64,000 bases of DNA from Sesamum alatum (GCA_034509735.1 JACGWO010000002.1:44099702-44163701), one strand, 5' to 3'. Shown: positions 10,041-22,700, counted from the first letter of the stretch. Numbers and translations are program-made. Notes: a model not told the origin generated them from the sequence alone.

Positions 10041-13000
10041 TAGGGGTGGGCGTCGGGTCGGATTTTTCGGGTTTGGGTTAATCGGGTCGGGTACCCGATT
10101 GTAAAATACTACCCGATCCCGAACCCCAATAATGCGGGTACCCGACTGTCGGGTTCGGGTACACCATCCATTTAAAAAAAAAAAAACCTGAAAAATTGGA
10201 CCAAACCATTTGAATATAAAATCATCAAACTATATTTACAAGACCATCAAACTTAATCCACAATAAATTAACCTGCCAAATCAAAATCATAAAACATAAA
10301 GAATTTTACACACAATAATTCACAATTTCACATGCATCATCAATAGCCATCAAGTGCCCGACTTGTAAATAAAGCATGTCTAAATTGAAAACATTCTACA
10401 TAAAGTAGCCACAAGCCCACAAGTTACAACTATAAAAAAACATGTGAAATAGTAGATCCAAAATAAAAGATCTATGAAGCCATTACATTCCATCATCAAT
10501 TCACAATTACATGTGAAATAGTAGATCCAAAATAATCCAATAGTCTCGACTGTCCAGTCAAATATCAATGATTGTTGAATCAACTATGAGTTTTGTCAAC
10601 TCTACAAGAAAACAAAAAAATATTGATATTATTATAATGCATTAATGTAATACAAAACAAAGCAAAAGGAAAATAAAAAGTACATTGCTCAAGCATTTCA
10701 ACTTCACTTAAATCTTCTTCTATGCTTATTGGCTTGGAATCTTTGCGGATCCAATCTTGAGCACAAATAATGGCTTGAACAATTTTAGGAGACAATGAGC
10801 TCCTAAATGCATTAAGAACATGACCACCAGTGCTAAATGCCGCCTCTGAAGCAACAGTCGAGACGGGAACCGCCAATATATCTCGAGCCATCTTTGAGAG
10901 AATTGAAAACCTCTGAGTCATTAAACAACTCATGAAGACCATCCCCTACTTTCTCTTTCATTGCATCACTTTTTCCAATACCACCATATAATTTGTTAAA
11001 GGAAAATTCGACAAATCCCAATTTTTGACGTGGATCAAGAATCACACCATAATACAAAACCATATTCATCTTCAATTGATCCCCAATACTTGTCATATTT
11101 TTCTTTCATTTTTCTTGCCATCTCACTTAACTCAATATCATCACTACCCAACCACCGTCTGAGAAGCAAATCAACTTCACATATTTTATGAAAAACAATA
11201 TTAGATGTGATATATGAAGAACCGGAAATGCATAAAGTAAGATGGTAAAAATGCTTCAAAAACTTCAATATTAGCTTTGCTCTATCCCAATCGTGTTCAA
11301 TCGGAACCCCATCAAATGGCTTCTTTGAAAGATCAGTCCTATAAGCAAGATCTATGTCTTCATAGGCATCAAATGCTCTCTTAAGGCATGTCGCAGCTTC
11401 TAACATCAAGTAGGTGGAGTTCCATCTAGTAGGTATATCAAGAGACAACATCTTTTTGGTTTCCATAAATTCGGCGCATTCTTGAAATTTTTTGTACCTA
11501 GCCGGAGAGTTTCTCACATACCTAACGGCCCCTCTAATACGAGAGATGGCATCATGCTCATCCTTGCCTTTTAAACCATCCTGAACCACAAGGTTAATTA
11601 TATGTGCCATACACCTCATGTGCACTTATTTACCACCTAAAATGTTGTGACCCCAACTTTCAAGCTTCTATTTTAAGTGAATCATGGCCCCGTCATTAGA
11701 AGATGCATTATCAACCGTCACAGTAAAAATCTTATCAATACCCCATTCAACCAAACATTTCTCAACACCTTTACTCACTTCTTCACTTTTGTGTCCGATA
11801 ATTGGACAAAAGTTCAAAATTCTCTTATGTAAATTCCAATAATCATCAATGAAATGAGCAGTGAGACACATATAATTGACTTTCTGGATAGATGTCCAAG
11901 TGTCTGTGGTGATGCAAACCCTTTGAGCATAATTTTTAATAAATGACTTCAATTTTGCTCTTTCATTCACGTACATTTGAAAAATGTCTTTTGTTATTGT
12001 CCTTCTTGATGGAATAGCAAACATTGGACAAGCAACAAACATGAAATGTCTAAATCCGGGATTCTCAACCGTTGTAAATGGGAGCTCATCTACAACCAAC
12101 ATGTAAGATAAAACCTCTCTAATTTTGTCTTGCTCAAATCTCCAATTAACAAGAGGGACATCTTTCTCGCCTAAACAAGTTGATTGAAAAGACAATCTAG
12201 CCTGATTGGTGGAAACTTCACGAGGTTTCTTCTTGCAGGATTCAAAGTGGTTCTTCAAAGGCCTAGTTCCATGTACTTTTGGATCAGCTTTGATTTCCTT
12301 ACTGCAGTATTTGCATCTAGCCTTTTGAACTTTATCTTTTTCACAATAGAATTTATGATAATGATCCCACCAAGGTGATCTTGAAGTCACTACCCTCTTT
12401 TTCTTTTCCTAGAATCAAGTAGATTGCCATCCTCATCCTCTGATATACCCGTACCCTTTTCAACATCACAATCATGCTCAAAGTCAAGATTATCACCACT
12501 GACCTGATTTACGCCTTGAGCATCTGATAAGTCTATAGTAGGTGAAGACTGAGACTGAGAATTTGACATCTACAAAATTGAAATAAAACCAAGAAAAAAA
12601 TCTCAGTCAAAAGTTACGTAGCTTTAAAGTAATTATGTGAATAATTATGATTATGAATAAGTATAATGTGTATATCCTAATCAAGTCAAAAGATACTTTA
12701 TGCCAAAAGGCTATACCAATTTACAAAGAATAAGCAATTTACAAATGAAATTAAGCACATTATAAGCAAGTGAATAAATCAAGTTACTGCAGTATAAGCA
12801 CATTACACATATAGCCCACTTAATCAAATGAATAAATCAAAGAATAAGCAATTTACAAATGAAATTAAGCATCTATTGACCGAGAATAATCAGTAGCAAG
12901 CACCATTATAATTTACAATTTACAAGTTACAACATACAAACACTATTACAATTTACAAAATACAGGTCTGAAGAAACCTACAAGTTACAGAGCCACCACC

Positions 13001-13697
13001 ATTAAAATCAGAAACCCACAAGTTACAGAGCCACCACCATTACAATTTACAATTTACAAAATACAAACCAAATTGCTCACCTCAAATCAGTTGGATTTGC
13101 TCACGGACTCTGCGCAGTCACAATTGCGTCGCAGTTTCAGAATCTTCGACCTTCGTCATGGCTCACAATCTTCAACTCTTCGTCGCGGCTTCAGAAAATC
13201 GGACTCTGCCCGTCTGCCGCAATGCCGCGTTCTTCAGAAATCAGAAATTGCGGCTTCCGAAATCAGACTCACGCTTGCACTCGCACTCGCAGTCACGGCT
13301 CACGGCTTCGTCGCGTTCTTCGTCGGCAAATCTGTCGCAGTCGCCGACTCGCCTCTGTCGCGTTCTTCGTCCGTTCATCGCCAGGAATTTAGGAATTAGG
13401 ATTTTAGGTTTTTTACTTTTTACAGTGCTGAAAGAATTGGGGATTTTGGGGAATATGGGTTCTCTTCTGAATTCGGGAATTGGGGAAATAATATCCACTT
13501 TTTTCCCTCTTCATTAGTCGGGTACCCGATCGGGTTTATCGGGTAGGGTTTTAAAACCCGAACCTGACCCGATAAAAATTTAGTCGGGTTTCAGGGTACC
13601 CGAACCCGACATAATACCCGAATTACCTGATCCGTTTAATCCGAACCCGAACGGGTCGGTCGGGACTCGATTAACCCGACCCGTTCGCCCACCCTTA
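10041..13697 (-). mobile_element. hAT transposon with degenerate transposase
   Basis: Termini are TAGGGGTGGGCG (left) and its near-inverse CGCCCACCCTTA (right), flanked by 8 bp duplications GGTCTAAA (10033-10040) and GGTCTAAG (13698-13705), as expected for hAT. Both subterminal regions (10050-10165 and 13515-13690) are packed with CGGGTACCCG-like palindromes and CCCGACCCG/CGGGTCGGG words, which probably bind transposase. The right 13070-13515 part is a GC-richer promoter/leader region with no real gene. About 12600-13070 is AT-rich with repeated ACAATTTACAA words. The transposase runs leftwards inside. The element is inserted in the solo LTR. Confidence 0.85.
10640..12569 (-). pseudogene. hAT (RICESLEEPER-like) transposase pseudogene
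   Basis: A likely ATG at 12569 opens an acidic leader (MSNSQSQSSPTIDLS), and a one-base shift near 12400 joins it to the main frame. The BED zinc finger follows (WWDHYHKFY, CKYCSKEI, H and C ligands), then the RNase H-like region (TTDTWTSIQKVNY, TVDNASSNDGA). In-frame stops lie at 11670-11668 and near 11627. The same frame then resumes with MRCMAHIINLVVQDGLK and DIPTRWNSTYLMLE. A frameshift near 11080 leads to VILDPRQKLGF, and another near 10930 leads to the C-terminal dimerisation region (VPVSTVASEAAFSTGG, FRSSLSPKIVQAIICAQDW). With two stops and about three shifts it cannot make transposase. Confidence 0.88.
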
Positions 13698-14018
13698 GGT
13701 CTAAGTGACCGATTGCTTGTGTGGTTGTGTCCTTAGTGGACCGAGTTGGCCTTAGTGGCGTGAGGGCTTTGTGCAACCGGTGGGCCATCGGCGTTTGGGG
13801 GCAGACACCTCCCACCTCTCGAATTGGGTAATCTGAGCCTATTGATTGGTTCTCATTTTCTGTTTTATATCAATCTGTTTCTAACTCATTTTTAGTGTTC
13901 TTGTTTAACCCCCATATCCCCAAATCTGTATATTTGAAAGGTTGTCATATTCCGCCTATAGTAGTAAGTTAGGGTTTATTTTTGAGCTCACTGGAGAAAT
14001 TAATTCCCAACAGAAACA

Positions 14019-14116
14019 TTTTTATTAATACCCCACAAGCGCAATGTACTATCAGTAGATGCAGAAACAAGTTCATTGTTGGACAAAAAATCCACACAAA
14101 ACGCCTTCCTATGCCC
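14019..14116 (-). pseudogene. COP1-like WD40 exon fragment, copy 2 (open frame)
   Basis: The minus strand reads GHRKAFCVDFLSNN followed by ELVSASTDSTLRLWGINKN without a stop, one WD40 blade closely matching COP1. It is the better-preserved copy of the duplicated unit at 9313-9477; the LTR inserted just past its 3' end. With only one blade present it is a captured gene fragment. Downstream, to about 14800, the DNA is AT-rich without recognisable genes. Confidence 0.75.
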
Positions 14117-14889
14117 AATAAAAAAATGTAATGGCTGGCTGGTTTTTCTTAAGTCATAAACTCATAATGAATATGCAAAACCAACCTACAATAGACATTT
14201 TAACGCTTTTTTACATTGAACAATATCTACATGTGTTGTTTGTTATTTTATATTGAATCATATATTCCAAATGGTCATGCGATAATTTTAGATACTAATT
14301 TGTATGTATAATTTGGGATTTTCCTTTAGTATCAAGTCATGATATATTAGTTCAATAAATGAGTTGGAATTAAAAAATTTATGTGTAACACTAATCGCTA
14401 ATCGTGTGCTCTCAAATTAGAAAAGTATAATTTGATTTTATTTACAACTAAAAAAATGTGTTTACTTAAACTTACATTTAAAAAGATTATGATCGCGAGT
14501 ACCACATGCGACGGTGGCTAATATATATAAAAAAAGTATAACAACTATCATATTATGCTTCTCCCACGTTTAGTGGAATGCAAATGTATTGATTTTTTTT
14601 AAATTTAATTAAGATAGTGCTATATATATTATATTTAAAAAAATATTTTTCTCGAACACAGTTGATAAATAAAAATATAAAAAATCAAAGAAATTGTAAA
14701 TATATACAGGTCTCATTTACTTTGTGTGATGACATAGAGTAGTGCACGATGAAATTTGGGATACAAGAGTAGCTACAATTTTTCTAATTGGTCAAAAAGT
14801 ATTGACATGTCATTATTGTGCCCCGTGGATTTTTGAGTAATTTGCTTTTGTTTCAAGGACAAAGTGGTTATTCCTTGAAATTCTAGAGG

Positions 14890-15217
14890 ACCAGATGGGC
14901 CAAGGAAAATTTCTCACCTGAATTGGGCTTGGGCCGATTTTAATCAGGCCCCTATTACCAATTAGATCAGGCCATGAACTGCTATAATATAACGGGCCAT
15001 CCAAAAAGAAGGTAAAGAAGATATTGGGCCGGCCCAATAACAGAAAGTAGATGAGCCCATAGAGAAAAATCGTAGGGGTAGTAGGGTAATTCCAACCTCC
15101 AATTCTCCCCCTTTTTACAAAGTTAGCAAGCCTAAGACGGCCAAACCCAAACCCCGTGAATTGATTTCATCACTGTTCGCCATCACCTAGGGTTTTTGGC
15201 CAACTTTAGGGTTTCAG
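14890..15217 (+). promoter_or_regulatory. RSZ gene promoter with Site II and telo-box motifs, and 5' leader
   Basis: Between 14890 and 15060 there are at least six TGGGCC/GGCCCA-type Site II words, including the palindrome TTGGGCCGGCCCAA at about 15026-15040. Two telo-box-like AGGGTTT words lie in 15188-15214. In plants this combination is typical of housekeeping genes for translation and RNA processing. The leader is split: a donor follows TTTCAG at 15217 and the acceptor TTTGCAG ends at 15556, giving a 339 bp 5'-UTR intron. Confidence 0.65.
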
Positions 15218-15586
15218 GTACTGCTTCTCTCCGTCTCAAGCTTAATTATTTAGCTATGTCGTTCGGCATGAATGATGCATCGATCTGTAGTTTGTTTACA
15301 TACTGCATTTTTCTTTCAATTTTTATCTGTTGGCCTTGTAATGGTCATAGTTGTGTCTCTGAAGTTTGCAGTTGCGCGTTGAGAATTTTGGTAAAAACTC
15401 GATCGACGAGTTTTTTTTTTACCTTTCATTATTTCGTTTAGAACTTGAACCTTGGTTCTCTCCGTTCTTGTGATGAAGAAGTCGCCTCCCCCCTTTTTCT
15501 TTTCATTCAAATTTGTGGTATATAATTGGTTTTTGTCATTTCTGATTTCTTTGCAGTTTTAGGCGTGTTCTTCGATTTGATTCAAG

Positions 15587-17746
15587 ATGTCCAGAGTGTA
15601 TGTTGGGAATCTAGATCCCCGAGTCACTGAACGGGAGCTCGAGGATGAATTTCGCGTTTTTGGAGTCATCAGAAGGTAAAATCTTGGAGTAGTTATATTT
15701 AGGTCAATTGTGAATTAGCCCCTTGTGGAAGTGTAAAGGAGCTGAAAAATATACTGTTAAAGGAAAGGAAAATTACCCCAAGAATGTATGAAAGGTAGCA
15801 GCGAAAATCCTTGCCTTGGGGTGGGTTTGGAACTTTTGTCTGCACTTTTTACGATATTAATTGGTGAGATGGCATTCTCTGTCTAACCCTTTTATTTAGG
15901 GTATGTTTTCCTGTGTCTGCGATGTTCACCTGATTGTAAAGGATGTGTTGGCTATCTAGTTACAACATGAGTTTTTTATGATGCAGAGTGACCAATGGTT
16001 TGGGACATTCTGGCTTCTGAGCATTGAGTGCTAGTTCTTCCAGTGCTGTGTTCATGCCAGAATTTTGCTCATTGTATCTTCATTTTATACAATTCAGAGC
16101 ATGCACCATGTATGCTGATGATTTTGTAATTGTTTTATATCTTGCTTTCAAACTATGATCCTGTTCCCATGTAATTCTTGTACCTGGAAAGCCTCTTTTC
16201 CAAGTTCACAAAATTATCCTGTGGATTTTGGTATGAGAACCTCTTATTGTTTTCATTGGAATTTGCATAGTGGAATGACATCACCCTGTGTGGTTGAAAA
16301 AGTAAAGTATTCTTCTACTAAGAGTTGTTGGGTTGGATACTTGATTTGATGTTCTACTAAGAGTTGTTGGGTTGGATACTTGATTTGATGATGGGTCTTT
16401 TATTTGAAATTGTAAATTTGTTAAACACGCTTATATGCATCATTACATATCTCTTAGTTTTATTATGTTTGTGACGTTTGTCTATTCAACTTGGGTGAAA
16501 TTCTTTTATTCTTAATTTGAACTTTTTGTGCAGTGTGTGGGTTGCCAGAAGGCCCCCTGGTTATGCATTCATCGATTTTGATGACCGAAGAGATGCCCAA
16601 GATGCCATCAGAGAACTTGATGGTGAGTTATCAGTATTATTTTCTTGTTTATGTTTATAGAAGTTTTAGGATTGTAAACACGCTCTTTAAAATTGAATCT
16701 TTTTACCATTTTGTCTTTTGGCTTGTGTTTCTTCTTTGGAGTAGGTAAAAATGGCTGGAGGGTTGAGCTTTCACACAACTCTAGAGGTGGAGGTGGTGGT
16801 GGCCGTGGCGGGGGACGCGGACGGTCTGGTTCTGATTTAAAATGCTATGAATGCGGTGAGCCTGGTCATTTTGCTCGTGAGTGCCGAATGCGGGGTGGTT
16901 CTGGAAGGCGTAGGAGTCGCAGCCCCCCTAGATATCGCCGGAGCCCAAGTTATGGTCGAAGGTAAGTTTATAAGCTAAAAGACTTACAGTAAAAATCTCG
17001 AAAGGAATTGTCATTGCAGTTGCAATCTTGGGAAAAAAGAGGAAAGAAGATATAGAAATTTTGTATATTACATTTATTTTCAGCAGACTTGTATGGTCAT
17101 CTCAGTATCTACTACTGTGCTGGCACAGGAGTTACAGTCCTCGTGCACGTTCCCCTCGACGACGCAGTTTGTCACCCAGAGGTCGCAGCTACAGCAGGTC
17201 GCCTTATCGTGGACGAGATGAGGTGCCATATGCCAATGGGTTAAGTCTTATTTATCCTTTTCTCCATTCTACCACTCTAGGGCTTATTTTCTGGACCTTC
17301 TCCATTAAATGTCTAGGTATTTCTGACATCCATGAAATAATTTCTGATACCCTAAACTCAGTGCAGCCAGCCAAAATCTTATAGTTAGTTGAATCTGGAG
17401 TTGCTAAGAGAACTAGTTGTTTGTTTACACAAGCTTAGTTTAGATACTTAGGTAGGTTTCTTGATGAACACGGGGAACATCAATCATCCAATTTGGACGT
17501 ATGCAGGGGGTATACTAATTTTAAGAATTACTGGTATGAAATTGCAGAGGCAATGGGCTCCTATTAAAGAAACATAATATGCTTGAATGATATCTTAGTT
17601 GAGGGATGGGATGACAACTTTAAGGGAACTGATATTTACGGACATATGCATCTTGATTGTATTATTACCACACTACTTACTCATGTTTGCATTTGTATCT
17701 ATTATCCAGAAACGGCGCTAGGGAAAGGCGCAGGAGCAGGAGCTGA
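15587..17746 (+). CDS. RSZ22: RSZ21/RSZ22-type serine/arginine-rich splicing factor
   Basis: Exons: 15587-15675, 16534-16622, 16745-16961, 17129-17239 and 17710-17746; 180 aa. The RRM (1-70) starts [20 protein letters not shown] (RNP2 VYVGNL) and holds the RNP1-like GYAFIDF. A Gly/Arg hinge follows, then one CCHC zinc knuckle, [14 protein letters not shown] (C93, C96, H101, C106), and an RS tail ending RERRRSRS. This is the plant RSZ subfamily (orthologous to human SRSF7/9G8), nuclear-speckle proteins that select splice sites. Arabidopsis RSZ21 and RSZ22 are 187 and 200 aa, so this is slightly short, mostly in the RS tail. Intron 1 in the coding region (858 bp) is long, as in SR genes that regulate themselves by alternative splicing. 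The last exon has only 12 codons. Confidence 0.93.
16313..16390 (+). repeat. 39 bp tandem duplication in RSZ intron 1
   Basis: Two consecutive copies of a 39 bp unit (TTCTACTAAGAGTTGTTGGG, continuing TTGGATACTTGATTTGATG) occupy 16313-16351 and 16352-16390 and appear identical, so the duplication is recent. It lies inside the long first coding intron, about 140 bp upstream of exon 2. Confidence 0.9.
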
Positions 17747-19654
17747 AGTTGGATAAATTATTAGTAATTTTGAATCTATGCAGAAGTTTTCGAGTTATGT
17801 GTTTACTGTGCTTGGACTTAGTTACGGCTATGTAGTGAGGTGCCGCCCTCAGCTTCGACTCGTGGATTTGGTTGTGTCTTTACTGCTTCAGTAGTAAGTT
17901 TGTCACTTAATCCTTATTAGCTTTGTTACCCTTTTTTCTTTTTATATATGAAATTATGAACTGATCTTAAAATCTCTTTGATGCATAATGCGTATGGATT
18001 TGGATTCATAGATGATATCTTCTATTAGAGACTTTGATAGAACATTGCTAAAACTTAAAATTTTTTTTTTTGTGTCGAGGTTCTACCTGCTACTGCTTCA
18101 TTGGTTTTGATGCATCTGCACTTCTCTTTCGACCTTCACTGCCCTGCTGTGGGATCTTCAATTTGAAAGATTGGGGATCTCAGCTGGCTACACTGCTAGA
18201 TGCTTCTTTTGATTGCATGTCTGCGGATGTGATTCGCCTCTCCTCAAATAGTTATTCGATTAGATTTAAGAATGAAGAGCGCTTCACACGCTTCAGGCAG
18301 TTAGTCCATCACAGGGAAGTCATGATGACTCGTTCCTCGAACAACCCTTAAGATTGTTCGTGTCAAAATGGGTTTTGTCCACTATCTTTGCCTGAGAGTT
18401 GAAAGTTGAGAAATTAAAGGCTGGTTTATAGAGCTGAAAGCTGTTACGTCGGAGTATATGGCAGTTACACCCTTTCATCTGCACTGGTTAGTTCCTTGAT
18501 TGGAATAGAATCTTGTGTCTCTGTCTGGATCAGGGTAAGTTTTCTTCTGCTGTAGGGCAAACCCTGTTCAACAACTGGATGTGAAAGAACTTGCTCTTTT
18601 TGTTTGGGCTGTTTTGGTGGTGATTGGGTCTGTGATACTCTCCAAATCTGTCTTATATCCATTAAAGCTCGATGACAGGCAGTTGAAGTTTGTCTCCTCT
18701 AAATCTGCCTGCTCCAATCTCGATCCGTTTTCTTTAGGCTTCCCACAAGTTTTGCATTTTGCTGGGCTTTGGTTGCCTTCAACAGAGATCTCTGCAATTG
18801 GTCCATCGTCGCATTTGTGGTTCACTGTGATACCTCGGTTCCGTTTCTTGCTGTCTGTTACTGAAATCTTTTCTAATTCTGTTCCTGAGAGCTGGAATCT
18901 ATGTTACTAAAATTCTAAATATTCTATTTTTCTTTTGAGCGTTTTTTGGTTAACTTGCCTTAGCCTGTGGATTTTTAAGCATGCAGCTTTGCAGAAGGTG
19001 ATTATTTTTCCCAAATGCGAGAAACTTATGATTGTTGCTGAATGTTGACCTTGAAAATGTGTACCGAGTTGAGAAGTGACAGTATCTAATTTTTCATACT
19101 AGTGCGAGTAATTTTAAATAATTCTATGCGATCGCACAACTGGATGTAGAAGTAAACGATTCAGAACAAAATAAGAAACGAGAGGGCTGAGTGTGCAATT
19201 TGGTCTTTGAATTAATACTGCCAGCAGAGGAAATCCCTAAGGTTTAAAGAAAGAGATTGCAGAGGCGGATATCAGTTTGTGACACATAATTAATAATCTT
19301 GATGTGCAAACTCTTTGGTTCAAAATGGTTTACGAACTTTGCATGAGGATGTTTGTGGTAATTCGAGCGATGACGAAGAGGTGGTCATTGTTAAGGCAAA
19401 TTGGGTGGTGAGTCGACAATGGTTTAGTTGGGGACTGATGTAACCAATGAATGATTCGGATAGGGAATAGGTCGCATGGATCATTTAATGTACCCACCCA
19501 GAGTTTGAATTCAAAATCTCTTTTAGTGTTAGGGTGCTCTTGTCCTTTAGGAAACGGATATTGTAACCTGAAAGAAGGTCATTACCAAGCCAAATTAAAG
19601 CTTGCCTTTCTCCTCCCTTCAGAATCACTGGGTTGCATCCACAATCCTCTCTGG
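17747..19654. other. 3' flank of RSZ and intergenic DNA
   Basis: The first few hundred bases are probably RSZ 3' UTR. Open frames at 18070-18351 (+), 18581-18910 (+) and 18568-18825 (-) show no domain I recognise and overlap each other on both strands. The base composition at 18060-18910 is closer to transcribed DNA than the AT-rich surroundings, so a non-coding transcript or decayed gene is possible. I make no functional call. Confidence 0.4.
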
Positions 19655-19734
19655 CATTGTTTTAAAACCTGGACCTTTCATCAATTCAGTGGGTTACGGG
19701 TCACTAGTTCAATCGTGGTCGAATTGGTGACGTC

Positions 19735-19767
<33 letters not shown>

Positions 19768-22700
19768 CATAAATAATTATAAAATATATAAAAGTTAACT
19801 TTAAATATTAAATAATATGAATACACTTAAGAATATATCTTTTAAGCATTTCCCTCTTTGCAATTAATATCTTTAATAAAATATGCCTATAATAAAATAA
19901 CATAAAATAGAGATTTGATATTTTAACTCTAGTACAACAAATTGTAGCACAAAAATACAATAAATTTCAATAATAAAAGTCAAGCCAAACCAAAATAGAA
20001 ATTCCAAAATATTCAAAAGCTAATAAACATCCAACATCAATGACTTAACAGTTAATAGTAATACAATTACTATTCTAATTATCTAAAAGCTAATAAACGT
20101 CCAATATCAACATTGTCCCCAAATTGCACATAAAATTCTGAAGTCACAAATACATTTTCTTAAGTACTTTTGAACCATGTATCATCTTCAAAATTGAGGC
20201 CACCAGAATTGCTACCACCCTCTCCAACTCCAATGGAGACATCGTGCAAGTTATCGTCGAGATTAAACTGGTCAAATGCTGAAAAATCTATATCATTGTC
20301 AATCTCCAGGTCCTCTACATCCTCAATATCTTCAATACAATCCGCACTATCTACATTTATATAATAAATGAGCATAATATATCAATGGTAAAATAATTTA
20401 TATACTTTAACACTCATTTTCTCATATATATATATATATAATATATGCAAACCTTCTCAACAACGACGACGTTGCCTTTCCATTCTTGGAGGATCTAATT
20501 GTTCATAGAGCATATTGTCAATGTCTTCATAATTAAGAACTGGCTCTTCCTCATCATCAACAATCCAAAAATCGATTTTAGCAATACTTTCATAATCTAT
20601 AGGATCATAACTTTCAACTTTCATAAACCACCTAAAATTTTTATAAAGTTAGATTATCAATTTGACAAATATATAATAAAAGAAGAAACAACATAAAAAA
20701 AATTAATGATATAATTGTTACCTATCTTTCAACTTCAAGTTATAGTGAACATAAACCAAATTATTTAGCCTTTGATGCTCCAACCTATTCTTCTTTTTGG
20801 TGTGTATGTGTTCAAAGACACTCCAATTTCTCTCACATCCTAATGTGGTACTTGTTTGGCCGAGAATCTGAATTGCCAATTATTGAAGATTCGGTGCACT
20901 TGCGCCAAACAATTTCCACCATTCATCTATGTGAAAAAAAGCAATTATAAACAATCAAGAAAAGAAAAATAAAAAAAAATAATTAACTTCGATAGAGTCA
21001 AAAAAGAGAAATTACCAGGCTGAGTATTCTTGCTAGTCTCAAATGCAAGATCTTGTCCAAAACTCTCTAATCAATCTCGGAACAATCTAGTCTCATGTAA
21101 CATTAATAGGAATACACGTATCATAGAAGAATTTGGCTATTTCCATGTGAGCTTTTTTAACTGCTTCCTTACCTGCAAGGACGCTTTTGATGGTAGGTCG
21201 AGATCCTGGGGTAGTCCTTGGAGCAAAATAGTCACCAACTTTGCTTGATTGTTTGTGACCAACATGTGCCTTTCCTTTTCCTACACTAGGTTGTGCACTT
21301 TTTCCCCTTCTTTCTTGCCTTTCAATTTCTTCAATTTCAGCACATTCGGCAATGTAATCCCTTTCTATCGCATGAGAACCATAGGGATTATTAGTGACGT
21401 AGTTTTCACGGCTTTCTTTCTTCTTTTCAACAATCTCCTTTAAAGATTGCTCCATCTGATGTCTCACATCCTGAGGCACTTTAGGACACACTCTAATCTC
21501 ACCTTTCCTCCCTTCAAGAAGTTGTTTCATTCTATTTATACCACCACCCTTTGACACCTTACCACAATACATGCAACAAATTGTTTTCTTTCCATCAATA
21601 ACTCTTTCAACAACATGATTCCACATTATATCTGTTTTGACCCTTTGTGATGGAGCAGAGATGGGAGTCGAACTACTATCCGTGTTTTGTCCCGTAGAAG
21701 ACATTTTGGTTCTGCAGTAATAAAGAAGAATCAAATCTAAAATTTAATAAAAAAGAATCAAGTTCAAGAAACATAAATTTAACCAAGTGAATCATTAAAT
21801 TATTTATCAATTTAACTAATAATACTATAATAGGATAAAATCTATTAATCTATTAGAACATGAGCCAAGAGGTATTTAAATCACTAATTGAAGAAGCCAA
21901 GAAACACTTCAAGAACTCTCCTAATTTGAAGACTATCAACCTTACTTCTAAGTTTCAAATTAGTCAAATGTCTATTCAAAGCTCTAAAAAGTACAAACAC
22001 AAAGCTAATTAGCCAAATGTCTAATTGCATAAATTAGACACAAAGTCATAGACTCACAAACCGTGAATTAATTTGTACAGAGCTCATCATGTATCATCAT
22101 GTTCAACAGCCTAATCAAATTAGACAAATGTCTAATTGCATAAATTAATTTGTAATTTCATAATTTTCATCATGTTCAGCGAATCAACAGAGCAGCCTAG
22201 TGGAAACACAAACCATGAAACCCTATCAGATTCATGTACATTTACAAAGCTCTAAAAAACACAAAGAGTAAGATATAAATTCATATACAAAGCACTACAA
22301 ATTGGTTGACCCAAACGGTGAATTCGTGAAAACTCAAGTGCCCAACAATAATTCATCAATTTTAAGCTCAAATTTCCACTGCTCCACATCACAACCAAAG
22401 TATCAAACTACAATTATTACTTCTAAGTTACAAAACAACAACAAGGAAGAAGAGATGGAAGATAGATTTTACATTACCTGTGTTGTTGTCGCCGTTGAAG
22501 AAGAGAGAAAGTGAGATAGAGAAAGAGAAAAATCAAAGAAGAGAAAGAGAAAAGCAGCTGCTGCAGAATAACGTTCAGTTTGGGAGAAATTTAGAAAAAT
22601 TAGGGATTGTCTTCACCAATTTATAGTACTCTGCAACTCGCTCGGTTCGCGTGACTCAAGAACGGTTCGGCAGTTCAACCGTCGGGTCATCCGGTTCTCT

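Larger units (their letters stand above)
9549..14012. mobile_element. Solo LTR, split by a nested hAT element
   Basis: The sequence starts TGTTAGGAGG and ends CCCAACA, the TG...CA palindrome-like ends of an LTR, and is flanked by a perfect 5 bp duplication GAAAC (9544-9548 and 14013-14017). With the hAT at 10041-13697 and one of its target copies removed, the LTR is about 800 bp. A CTATAAATATG box near 9858 would serve as its promoter TATA. No primer-binding site, gag or pol is present, so it is a solo LTR left by recombination. Frames within it (9558-9937) are C-rich LTR sequence, not genes. Superfamily cannot be told from the LTR alone. Confidence 0.8.

Noticed and set aside
13073..13517. 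GC-richer open frames of 108 and 119 codons on the plus strand
   Set aside because: They lie inside the hAT upstream of its transposase start, overlap in two frames and show no domain; this is leader/promoter DNA of the element.
18070..18910. Frames of 85-109 codons on both strands downstream of RSZ
   Set aside because: They overlap each other, have no domain I recognise and no convincing splice or promoter structure; kept only as an unexplained stretch.
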